Source of the DNA: Burkholderia sp. OK233
GTDB lineage: Bacteria > Pseudomonadota > Gammaproteobacteria > Burkholderiales > Burkholderiaceae
Assembly (NCBI RefSeq): GCF_900230185.1
Contig: NZ_OCSR01000002.1
Coordinates: 2,542,001-2,606,000 of the forward strand
Length of the DNA stretch: 64,000 bases
Direction of reading: 5' to 3'
Shown: positions 34,519-41,671 of the stretch, piece by piece
Numbering within the stretch: the stretch's first letter is position 1
Layout: each line of letters begins with the position of its first letter
The notes under the pieces: model-generated
Seen by the model: only the letters and a program-made list of their open reading frames with translations
The model's database searches: none
Told to the model about the DNA's origin: nothing
Program-made: the position numbers and the translations under genes

Positions 34519-34806
34519 CTACACCGTATCGTTTCTACTGCGCGCGTCCGGGGAGACGTTGATGTTCGAGTTCGCGCCGGTATTGCGTACATCGACCGAC
34601 TGGAACGTGTTGATCATCTGGTTAGCATAGAAGTTGTTCGAGATGTCGTACAGGTTCACGACCGGACCGATGCTCGGCGTTTCCCGCACATAGGGCTGAA
34701 TCCAGCCGTACACCCAGGGCGCACCGCCACCGCCGCGGATCGCCGCCATCGCTTTACGGTCGAGCGCGAGGTTCAGCGAGAGGTCGTTTACTGTGATGGA
34801 AGCCAT
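34519..34806 (-). CDS. Double-glycine leader peptide 4 (95 aa)
   Basis: A 26-residue leader (MASITVNDLSLNLALDRK-AMAAIRGG) with the same landmark positions as peptides 1-3. The 69-residue core begins GGAPWVYGWIQPYV, continues VVNLYDISNNFYANQMINTF and QSVDVRNTGANSNINV, and ends with a charged tail (SPDARSRNDTV). The NSNINV element matches SNNINV of peptides 2 and 3, and NQMINTFQ resembles TQLISNEM. GGAG lies six bases before ATG 34806. A sigma-54 promoter is at 34867-34882. It is followed after five bases by the PP2C gene. Probably processed and exported by the C39 transporter 6 kb away. Confidence 0.85.
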   Translation of the reverse strand: MASITVNDLSLNLALDRKAMAAIRGGGGAPWVYGWIQPYVRETPSIGPVVNLYDISNNFYANQMINTFQSVDVRNTGANSNINVSPDARSRNDTV

Positions 34807-34866
34807 ATCGTTCTCCGGTTGCCGCGTGCGTCGGGCGCGCGGTTGAAAAGGAATTGAACGTGATGG

Positions 34867-34882
34867 TGCAAGTGCTGTGCCA
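34867..34882 (-). promoter_or_regulatory. Predicted sigma-54 promoter for peptide 4-PP2C operon
   Basis: Minus-strand TGGCACAGCACTTGCA: GG-N10-GC with TGGCAC and TTGCA both perfect. The expected start of transcription is about 50 bases before ATG 34806. Confidence 0.88.
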
Positions 34883-34991
34883 ATTGGCGGTTCGAGCGGG
34901 CGCTTTCTCGTAACGCGTTGATTGGTGGGCGGTTCCGCGCGGCGGGGCAGGCAGTGCTTGTTCGTGCGGCGCTGAAGAGGTCGGGATGCAG

Positions 34992-35109
34992 CCAACATCT
35001 GGGCGCTCACACCGGTGCAGGACCCAACACATTGGCCGGACTCCCGGCCCCAGGCGAACGCACTCGCTGCGGCTCAGCCAACCCGCCAAATGATCGACGT
35101 CTGCCAACA
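34992..35109. promoter_or_regulatory. Cluster of CCAACA half-sites between divergent sigma-54 promoters
   Basis: CCAACA occurs at 34992, 35024 and 35104, and CCAACC at 35078. These equal the arm of the enhancer palindromes at 12802 and 18665, but no full CCAACA-N13-TGTTGG is present; the closest is CCAACA-N13-TGTGTC from 35104. They lie about 100-210 bases from each of the two promoters at 34867 and 35207, so one activator could serve both. Confidence 0.4.
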
Positions 35110-35206
35110 GATCGCCCTGATTTGTGTCGGCTCCTGACGGACACATGCTGCACTCAAAATGCCTCCCAATTCCTGCCAGCCCTTTAAATAAAGGCTTTTC
35201 CCGACA

Positions 35207-35222
35207 TGGCCCGGATGATGCA
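35207..35222 (+). promoter_or_regulatory. Predicted sigma-54 promoter for LRAT-like gene
   Basis: TGGCCCGGATGATGCA: GG-N10-GC, one mismatch in the -24 element and one in the -12. It precedes ATG 35265 by about 43 bases. Confidence 0.6.
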
Positions 35223-35264
35223 AAAGATCTCGCAACAGTGTTGGATATTGAAGCGAGACCCGCC

Positions 35265-35768
35265 ATGAACACGAACCATCTCCCGACGAGCAGCGAAGAC
35301 CAAGACGAACGCTGCAATGAAACGTCGACCATCGACCTGCCGATCGGCGCGCATCTCGTCACGCAACGGCGCGGCTACGAACACCACGGCATTTATGTCG
35401 GCAATGGCCGCGTGGTTCATTACGCGGGTTTTGCGAGCTCGGCGCATCGCGGTCCGGTGGAAGAAGTGGAATTAAACAGCTTCGCCGCCGGTCATCCATT
35501 GACGATCCGCCCGACCCCGAGCGCCCGTTACGTCGGCGATGAAGCCGTGCGCCGCGCGCGCTCCCGCCTCGGCGAAAACCATTACCGCCTGCTGACGAAT
35601 AACTGCGAGCACTTCTGCGCGTGGTGCCTGCTCGGCGAAAGCCGCAGCGAACAGGTGCATTGCTGCTTAACGCATCCCCGTGCCGGCGTGCTCACGCTGG
35701 TGTGTCTGGTGAAGGCGTTTGTCGAAGGCACCGCGAAGAATGGTCAGGTTGCCGCCCAACTCGCCTGA
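35265..35768 (+). CDS. LRAT-domain (NlpC/P60-like) protein
   Basis: A 167-residue protein. The LRAT-type papain-like domain is complete: LPIGAHLVTQRRGYEHHGIYVG with the catalytic His, VVHYAG, and the nucleophile in NNCEHFCAWC (C114). Members are acyltransferases or hydrolases on lipids. A C-terminal stretch (AGVLTLVCLVKAF) is hydrophobic enough to touch a membrane. There is no signal peptide, so it is cytoplasmic or inner-membrane bound. ATG 35265 follows the sigma-54 promoter. It is divergent from the peptide 4-PP2C operon with a shared regulatory region, so it is likely in the same regulon. It could acylate or cleave a peptide or lipid; nothing shows which. Confidence 0.82.
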   Translation: MNTNHLPTSSEDQDERCNETSTIDLPIGAHLVTQRRGYEHHGIYVGNGRVVHYAGFASSAHRGPVEEVELNSFAAGHPLTIRPTPSARYVGDEAVRRARSRLGENHYRLLTNNCEHFCAWCLLGESRSEQVHCCLTHPRAGVLTLVCLVKAFVEGTAKNGQVAAQLA

Positions 35769-35831
35769 GTGAGCAGTAACGAGCAGGAACGAGTTCAGCA
35801 ATTCAGGGATTCAAGGATCGAGGAGAGCATC

Positions 35832-36086
35832 ATGGTTGCCGCAGAAAAGACCTTGCACTGGGCCGTCGATAAATGGCTCGCACCGACCCCGTCGATGCCC
35901 GCGCGTGTCGTGCGGTTTTGCCACAGCGCGTCGCAGCATCAGCGCTACGTCTGCGTGGAAGCCCTGCGGCCGGGCGGCTTGTTGTCGATCTTCTTCTTCC
36001 GTCATGACGACGGCTCGTGGAACGTGTTCCCGCCGCAAGCCGAGCGGCCCGCCATGAACGGCCATCGACGCGCGGCGGTTTGCTAG
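35832..36086 (+). CDS. Small hypothetical protein (84 aa)
   Basis: It begins MVAAEKTLHWAVDKWLAP and has a compact alpha/beta look: PARVVRFCHSASQHQRYVCV, then RPGGLLSIFFFRHDDGSWNVFPP. No signal peptide. GAGGAGAG precedes ATG 35832. It lies 63 bases downstream of the LRAT gene and is probably in the same transcript. Its end overlaps the convergent LysR gene by four bases. I do not recognise the family. Confidence 0.65.
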   Translation: MVAAEKTLHWAVDKWLAPTPSMPARVVRFCHSASQHQRYVCVEALRPGGLLSIFFFRHDDGSWNVFPPQAERPAMNGHRRAAVC

Positions 36087-36961
36087 CTTTGTGAGTGCGT
36101 GGCGGCTTCCTTGACGATCCACTGACTGAACAGCAGCATCGCCGGCGTCATCGGTTTGCCCTTCAACCACGTCAGCCAGTAGCTGCCGGCGTGAACTTCC
36201 ACCTCGAACGGCCTCACCAGCCGGCCCGTGTTGATCTCGTGATCGAACATCAGCGCCGGCGCCAGCGCGATACCCGCACCCTGCATGGCCGCTTCCACCA
36301 TGAGCCGCGATGAATCGAACACCGGGCCGCGAATTGCCCGCGGTGGAATGCCGGCGGCCGTGAACCAGCTCATCCAGTCGTCGACGCGATAGGAACGCAG
36401 CAAGGTTTCGTTGGCGAGATCCGTTGGCTCGGACAGACGCTTGGCGATCTCGGGCGCGCACAGAATGGCGAGCGGTGCGTCGAGCAGCCGGGTGGCGAGC
36501 GAGCCTGGCCAGGTGCCGTCGCCGAAACGAATCGCGAAGTCGAGGCCTTCGGTGGCGAGATCGACCAGATTGTTGTTCGTCAGCAGCCGCAGCTCGACAA
36601 ATGGATGCGCGTCGCGAAACGACTTGAGCCGCGACATCAGCCAGCCCACCGCGAAAGTGCCCACCACGCCGACCGTCAACACCTCGTGGAAGTGGCCGCC
36701 GTCGAACTGTTTGAGCACGGCTTCGATGCGATCGAACGCGTCCGTGAGGACAGGGCGTAGCGCGAGACCTTCGTCGGTCATGGCCAGTCCGCGGGGCAGA
36801 CGTTTGAAGAGTGCGGTGCCCAGCCGCTCTTCCAGCGTTCTCACCTGCTGGCTCACGGCCGCCTGGGTGACGTTCAATTCGAGCGCGGCGCGCGTGAAGC
36901 TCAGATGCCGCGCGGACGATTCGAAGGCGCGCAGCGCATTCAACGGGAGATACGGTCTCAT
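36083..36961 (-). CDS. penR: LysR-type regulator, AmpR/PenR-like
   Basis: A 292-residue protein with a LysR helix-turn-helix (LNALRAFESSARHLSFTRAA, NVTQAAVSQQVRTLEERLG) of the GcvA/AmpR subgroup, and a substrate-binding domain (VGVVGTFAVGWLMSRL, LDFAIRFGDGTWPG, AMQGAGIALAPALMF). It is divergent from the class A beta-lactamase gene with 99 bases between, the classical AmpR/PenR arrangement in which muropeptides set lactamase expression. The symbol rests on this context and similarity of architecture. A TTAGACTAA palindrome at about 36986 is a possible binding site. Confidence 0.85.
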   Translation of the reverse strand: MRPYLPLNALRAFESSARHLSFTRAALELNVTQAAVSQQVRTLEERLGTALFKRLPRGLAMTDEGLALRPVLTDAFDRIEAVLKQFDGGHFHEVLTVGVVGTFAVGWLMSRLKSFRDAHPFVELRLLTNNNLVDLATEGLDFAIRFGDGTWPGSLATRLLDAPLAILCAPEIAKRLSEPTDLANETLLRSYRVDDWMSWFTAAGIPPRAIRGPVFDSSRLMVEAAMQGAGIALAPALMFDHEINTGRLVRPFEVEVHAGSYWLTWLKGKPMTPAMLLFSQWIVKEAATHSQS

Positions 36962-37060
36962 GGTGGAAGCATAAGATTTTCTTGGGGTTAGACTAACTTA
37001 TCATCGTTTGCCAGTGGGCGCCGAAAAACCGATAGTTGCGGCTTCACATAAGGAGCGGCG

Positions 37061-37996
37061 ATGATCACAAGACGGAAATTCGCGGGCGCGATGCTCGGCG
37101 TTTCGATAGCTGGGGTTGCGGTTGGCAGTGGCGGCGCGTTCGGGAAAGCGGTGATGGCGGCCGGTACCAAGCAGGGCGGCAGCGTGGCCAAGGCGGACGC
37201 CATTCGCCAACGGCTCGCGCAGATCGAAGCGGAAAGCGGCGGGCGGCTCGGCGTGTCGATCGTCGACACGACCTCCGGATTGCATGCCGGTTTGCGGACG
37301 GACGAGCGTTTTCCGATGTGCAGCACGTTCAAACTGCTGGCGGCGGGTTTCGTGCTGACGCGCGTGGATCACGGACAGGAGGACCTGGAACGGCGCATCG
37401 TGTTTTCTAAAAGCGATCTTGTGCCGTACTCGCCCGCCACCAGCCAGCACATCCGCGAACGCACCGGCGACGCGGGGATGAGCGTCGCCGACTTGTGCAA
37501 GGCGGCTATTACGCTTAGCGACAACACCGCGGCCAATCTGCTGCTGTTGAGCTTTGGCGGCCCCGCCGCTTTGACGGCGTTCGCCCGCAGCATCGGCGAC
37601 GGCATCACGCGCCTGGACCGCAATGAGCCGACGCTGAACGAAGCGACGCCCGGCGATCCGCGCGACACCACCACGCCCAACGCCATGCTCGGCAATCTGC
37701 GCGAGCTGCTGCTGGGCGAGCGTTTGTCTTCTTCGTCGCGTGCACAACTGCTGGCCTGGCTCGCCGCCAATCAGACCGGCGGCGAACGGATTCGCGCGAA
37801 GCTGCCGAAGGATTGGGGCGTCGGCGATAAAACGGGCACGGGCGATCACGGCACGGCAAATGACGTCGCGATTCTGTGGCCGCCAGGACGCGGGCCGATT
37901 CTCGTGACGGTCTACCTGACCGAGACGAGTGGCGATGCGGCACGCTGCAATGCGGCGATTGCAAACGTCGGGGCGTTGGTGGTGGCGTCGGTCTGA
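37061..37996 (+). CDS. Class A beta-lactamase (Pen family-like)
   Basis: A 311-residue enzyme. The N-terminus has twin arginines (TRRKFAGAML) before a hydrophobic stretch, so export is probably by Tat. Motifs are complete: CSTFK with nucleophile S88, SDN 153-155, E189 in EPTLN (omega-loop general base), and KTG 257-259. A Cys precedes the active serine, as in Burkholderia Pen enzymes. It hydrolyses beta-lactams in the periplasm. AAGGAG lies before the ATG. The divergent LysR gene suggests inducible expression. Substrate spectrum cannot be read from these motifs. Confidence 0.93.
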   Translation: MITRRKFAGAMLGVSIAGVAVGSGGAFGKAVMAAGTKQGGSVAKADAIRQRLAQIEAESGGRLGVSIVDTTSGLHAGLRTDERFPMCSTFKLLAAGFVLTRVDHGQEDLERRIVFSKSDLVPYSPATSQHIRERTGDAGMSVADLCKAAITLSDNTAANLLLLSFGGPAALTAFARSIGDGITRLDRNEPTLNEATPGDPRDTTTPNAMLGNLRELLLGERLSSSSRAQLLAWLAANQTGGERIRAKLPKDWGVGDKTGTGDHGTANDVAILWPPGRGPILVTVYLTETSGDAARCNAAIANVGALVVASV

Positions 37997-38173
37997 CAGT
38001 GTGAGTACGTGCAACGCATGAACCGGTTCGTGGTGCAAACGCGCTGATCACTGGAAAAAGGCGGACGGGCCACGGGAACAATGGGCCGACTTTGGGAGAG
38101 GTAGGCCTGCGTCTTTCACTTACGATTGAAAGTCGAATCGTGCGACACTAGGGCCACACCAAAGGGGGCCCCT

Positions 38174-38638
38174 ATGTCTGTCTATGTACTGGCATTGCTA
38201 ATCGGCGTAGTGGCCGGCCTTCGCGCGATGACCGCGCCCGCGGCCGTCAGTTGGGCGGCGCATCTGGGATGGTTGCCGCTGCAGGACACGCCGCTGGCAT
38301 TTCTCGGCTTTACCGCCACGCCGTACATCTTCACGGTGCTGGCGATCGTCGAACTGATTACCGATCAATTGCCGAAAACGCCTAGCCGTACCGTGCCGAT
38401 GCAGTTCGGTGCGCGTGTGGTCCTGGGTGGGTTGAGTGGCGTGGCGATCGGGGCCGCACATGGCGGCTTGCTGGGTGGTTTGATTGCCGGGGTGGTCGGT
38501 GCGGTGATAGGCACCTTGGGTGGCGCGAAGGTGAGAGGCGCCCTAGCGCGCACGTTTGGCCGTGACTTGCCGGCTGCGTTGATTGAAGACGCGGTGGCGA
38601 TCGTTGGTGCTGTGGTGATTGTGATGGCGTTGCGTTGA
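38174..38638 (+). CDS. DUF4126 membrane protein
   Basis: A 154-residue hydrophobic protein: MSVYVLALLIGVVAGLRAMT, a PYIFTVLAIVELITDQLPK segment, and a Gly-rich pair of helices (GGLLGGLIAGVVGAVIGTLGG), ending in VAIVGAVVIVMALR. This is the DUF4126 layout, a small inner-membrane protein of unknown role. ATG 38174 is used because the upstream in-frame residues are not hydrophobic or conserved-looking. It appears to be a single-gene unit. Confidence 0.8.
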   Translation: MSVYVLALLIGVVAGLRAMTAPAAVSWAAHLGWLPLQDTPLAFLGFTATPYIFTVLAIVELITDQLPKTPSRTVPMQFGARVVLGGLSGVAIGAAHGGLLGGLIAGVVGAVIGTLGGAKVRGALARTFGRDLPAALIEDAVAIVGAVVIVMALR

Positions 38639-38867
38639 TGTCGGAGAAGCGTGCGTTGACAACCCATCCGTCATCGCGAACAATTTTTTCGCCCAAGGGC
38701 CGCGACAAATACCTGACTAGCAACAGACGGTCGGCTATCCGTGGACTTGGGCGTTTTCATTTCCAGGCCCGCGCAATACGCCCATGCCCCTTCCGCGGGT
38801 ATGACAGTCCCGCGTCATGGCGTAAAATTTCAGCTTCGATATGAAGCAACGTCATTTACGCTAACTC

Positions 38868-39632
38868 ATGCCAACGCCTGCGGACAAATCAAACTCAAAG
38901 GAAAGCGAAGGCGTTGCCGTCATCGATCGTGCTTGCGCGATTCTGTTCGCCTTCAGGCCGGACGACGTCGCGCTCACGCTCGCCGAGCTTGCGGCGCGCA
39001 CGGGGCTCTACAAGAGCACGCTGTTGCGGCTTGCGGGCTCACTGATCCAGCACCGCCTGCTGCTGCGTCTGGACGACGGCCGCTATCAACTCGGCGCCGC
39101 CACCTTCATGCTCGGCGCGTTGTATCAGCGCAGCCTGAACGTCGGCGACATTCTGGTGCCGCTGATGCGCGAACTCGCGGAAACGAGCGGCGAAAGCGTC
39201 TCCTTCTATGTGCGCGACGAGGCAGTGCGTGTGTGTTTGCATCGTGTGGACTCAACTCACGCGGTGCGATTTCACGTGCGCGAAGGTGATGTGCTGCCGC
39301 TGGAAAGCGGATCGGGCGGTCTTGCATTGCTGGCGTTCGGCGGTATGCCGGGCGAGCCGTACGAGAAAATTCGCGAGGACTTTTACTGCGTGTCGATCGG
39401 CGAGCGTGATCGCGAGACGGCGGGGGTGTCGATGCCGGTATTCGGTGTGCGGCAGAGTTTACGTGGCGTGCTGACGCTTGCTGGCCCGAGTTCGCGCATC
39501 GATCAGGCGTTCCTCGAGCGCAATCTCGGCGCACTGTTCAATTGCGCCGCACGCGCAACGGATGCGTTAGGCGGCGATTCGCGCGCGATGCGCAACGCGC
39601 AGCGCCGCGCGGCCGAAGTTCAGGACAGGTGA
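38868..39632 (+). CDS. IclR-family transcriptional regulator
   Basis: A 254-residue protein. The N-terminal winged helix (about 15-75: VIDRACAILFAF, LTLAELAARTGLYKSTLLRL, DGRYQLG) is followed by an IclR effector domain (LNVGDILVPLMRELAETSGES, GGLALLAFGG, and SMPVFGVRQSLRGVLTLAGP). It is convergent with, and overlaps by 13 bases, the citryl-CoA-lyase-like gene of the operon read from 43105, and probably regulates that operon. A GCTTC-GATAT-GAAGC palindrome at 38833-38847 just upstream may be an autoregulatory site. Confidence 0.88.
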   Translation: MPTPADKSNSKESEGVAVIDRACAILFAFRPDDVALTLAELAARTGLYKSTLLRLAGSLIQHRLLLRLDDGRYQLGAATFMLGALYQRSLNVGDILVPLMRELAETSGESVSFYVRDEAVRVCLHRVDSTHAVRFHVREGDVLPLESGSGGLALLAFGGMPGEPYEKIREDFYCVSIGERDRETAGVSMPVFGVRQSLRGVLTLAGPSSRIDQAFLERNLGALFNCAARATDALGGDSRAMRNAQRRAAEVQDR

Positions 39633-40444
39633 CGCTCGGGCTTGCCCGTGTACGTGTAGCTCATCTGGCGCGGCATCGGGCCTTTATTGCGCTCGTTGCG
39701 TCCGCGTTGCTCCCAGGCATGCGACAGAATGCCGACCGCGCGTGACAGGCAGAACACGCCGCGTGCCAGCTCCGGCGCAAAGCCGAGTTCCGCGTAGATC
39801 ACCGCGGTCGCGCCGTCGATATTCATCGGCACGGGTTTGTTCTTGCGCTGCTTGAGCAAGTCTTCAATGCCGCGCGCGATAGCGGCGTATCGTCCGCGGA
39901 TACTTTTCTGTTCGACGCTGTCGTCCACGAGCGAAAGAAGCCGGATTGCCCGCGGATCGACCGGATGGAAGCGGTGTCCGAAGCCGGGCAAATACTTGCC
40001 ATGTTCGGCGGTAAAAGTATCGACGCCTTGTTCGACCGCCTCTTCTAACGCAGCGCCTGCTTGCATGCGTTCGGCGATGGAATCGTAAAGTTCGACCGCC
40101 TGTTGACCTGCGCCGCCGTGCACGTCGTCCAGCGCATTGATCGCTGAAGCCATCGCACCGTTCAACGGCAAACCGCAACTGGTCGCCATCCGCGAAATCG
40201 CAATCGACGGTGCATGCGGGCCATGATCGACCGATGCCACTAACGCCGCTTCGAACAAACGCGCTTGCGCGACATCAGGCAGTTCGCCGCGCAGCATCAG
40301 CCAGATCATCTGCGGAAAGCTGATGTTGCCGATCAACTCCTGAATCGGGAAACCGCGCACCTTGATCGAGCCGGGATGAATATCGATGATCGAGGTGCTC
40401 CAGTACTCGGCGGCGAGCTTGGCGGCGTCGAATGCTTGCGTCAT
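39620..40444 (-). CDS. Citryl-CoA lyase / citrate synthase-like protein
   Basis: A 274-residue protein related to the large domain of citrate synthase: VRGFPIQELIGNISFPQMIW, SVDHGPHAPSIAISRMA, GGAGQQAVELYDSIAERM, LPGFGHRFHPVDPRA with the catalytic-type His, and the C-terminal VGILSHAWEQRGRNERNKGP. Its short length fits stand-alone citryl-CoA lyases rather than citrate synthase. With the CoA-transferase gene two bases upstream and an MFS uptake gene before it, a scheme of acid uptake, CoA activation and cleavage to acetyl-CoA plus an oxoacid is likely. The acid itself is unknown. Confidence 0.82.
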   Translation of the reverse strand: MTQAFDAAKLAAEYWSTSIIDIHPGSIKVRGFPIQELIGNISFPQMIWLMLRGELPDVAQARLFEAALVASVDHGPHAPSIAISRMATSCGLPLNGAMASAINALDDVHGGAGQQAVELYDSIAERMQAGAALEEAVEQGVDTFTAEHGKYLPGFGHRFHPVDPRAIRLLSLVDDSVEQKSIRGRYAAIARGIEDLLKQRKNKPVPMNIDGATAVIYAELGFAPELARGVFCLSRAVGILSHAWEQRGRNERNKGPMPRQMSYTYTGKPERHLS

Positions 40445-40446
40445 AT

Positions 40447-41646
40447 TCAGACCACTCCTTCGGAGCGTAGATGATCGATTTGTGCGTCGTCGTAGCCGAG
40501 CGAGGCGAGATGCTCACGGGTGTGAGCCGATAGAACCGGCGCGGGCGCGGTAGGGGCGGTGTCGGCATCGGATAGCCGAAAACCCGCACGGGTGACGCGT
40601 TGCCGCTCAGTGGTGCCGTCGCCGGTAAATTCGCGGATGAATTCGCGCGACGCCAGATGTGGGTGCGCGAGAATCTCCGGCACCGACATCACGCGCCCGG
40701 CCGGCACGCCTGCTTCGAAGAATTTGGCCTCCCAGTTTGTCGCGTTGTCGCTTGCCAGCGCCGCTTCGATTTCGGCCTTCAATGCCGCGCGATTCACTTT
40801 GCGCGCGTTGCGCTCGGAAAAGCGCGCGTCGTCGAGCAGATCGGCGCGGCCGATCAGATGGCAGAGGCTCGCGAACTGCTTGTTCTCGTTCGCGGCGATA
40901 TTGAGGGGGCCGTCGCCGGTTTTGAAGGTGCCTGAAGGCGCGGCGGTGAAGTTCTCGTTGCCCATCGGCTCGGGCGTGACACCGGCGTTCAAATAGTTCG
41001 ATACGACCCAGCCCATTGTGGCCAGCGTGGCTTCCAGCATCGAGACGTCGAGCATGCGGCCGTGTCCGCTCGCGCGGGCATCGACCAACGCCGCGCAGAT
41101 GCCGAATGCAGCCGTGAGGCCGCCCACGGTGTCCGACACCGGATAGCCGACGCGCAACGGTGCACTGTCGGCATCGCCGGTCACGCTCATCACACCCGAG
41201 ATACCCTGAATGATCTGATCGTAGGCCGGGCGTTTCGAAAACTCGCCGTCCATGCCGAAGCCGGAGATCGCGCAATACACGAGCTTGGGATTCACTTCAC
41301 GCAAGGCGTCGAAATCGAGGCCGAGCCGCGTCATTACACCGGGCCGGAAGTTTTCGACCAGCACGTCCGCGGTTTTGACGAGCTCGCTCAAAATGGTCTT
41401 GCCGCGCGGGTCTTTCAGATTGAGCGTGATGGACTGCTTGCCCGCATTCACTGCGACGAATGAGGCGCCCATGTTGCGCATGGACGCTTCCTTGTCGGCG
41501 CCCAAACGCCGGGCAAGGTCGCCGCCTTCGGGGTGTTCGACCTTGATCACGTCGGCGCCGAGCAGCGCGAGTTGATATGCGCAAAACGGCCCCGCCAACA
41601 CATTCGATAAATCCAGTACCCGCACTCCAGCCAACGGCAGCGTCAT
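40447..41646 (-). CDS. CaiB/BaiF family (class III) CoA-transferase
   Basis: A 399-residue protein: LAGVRVLDLSNVLAGPFC, LGADVIKVEHPEGGDLARR, NAGKQSITLNLKDPRGK, ADVLVENFRPGVMTRLGLD and CAISGFGMDGEFSKRPAYD, all hallmarks of class III CoA-transferases. The catalytic Asp is expected near RMLDVSMLEA, inside the SGHGRMLDVSMLEA segment. Two bases separate it from the lyase-like gene downstream; the MFS gene lies 25 bases upstream. It should activate a carboxylic acid to its CoA thioester using another acyl-CoA as donor. Confidence 0.9.
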   Translation of the reverse strand: MTLPLAGVRVLDLSNVLAGPFCAYQLALLGADVIKVEHPEGGDLARRLGADKEASMRNMGASFVAVNAGKQSITLNLKDPRGKTILSELVKTADVLVENFRPGVMTRLGLDFDALREVNPKLVYCAISGFGMDGEFSKRPAYDQIIQGISGVMSVTGDADSAPLRVGYPVSDTVGGLTAAFGICAALVDARASGHGRMLDVSMLEATLATMGWVVSNYLNAGVTPEPMGNENFTAAPSGTFKTGDGPLNIAANENKQFASLCHLIGRADLLDDARFSERNARKVNRAALKAEIEAALASDNATNWEAKFFEAGVPAGRVMSVPEILAHPHLASREFIREFTGDGTTERQRVTRAGFRLSDADTAPTAPAPVLSAHTREHLASLGYDDAQIDHLRSEGVV

Positions 41647-41671
41647 CTTTGAAGCCTCTTGTTCAATGCAT

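Noticed and set aside
38741..39289. Plus-strand 182-codon frame overlapping the IclR gene
   Set aside because: It overlaps the IclR gene in another frame and becomes Arg/Ala/His-rich, a typical shadow.
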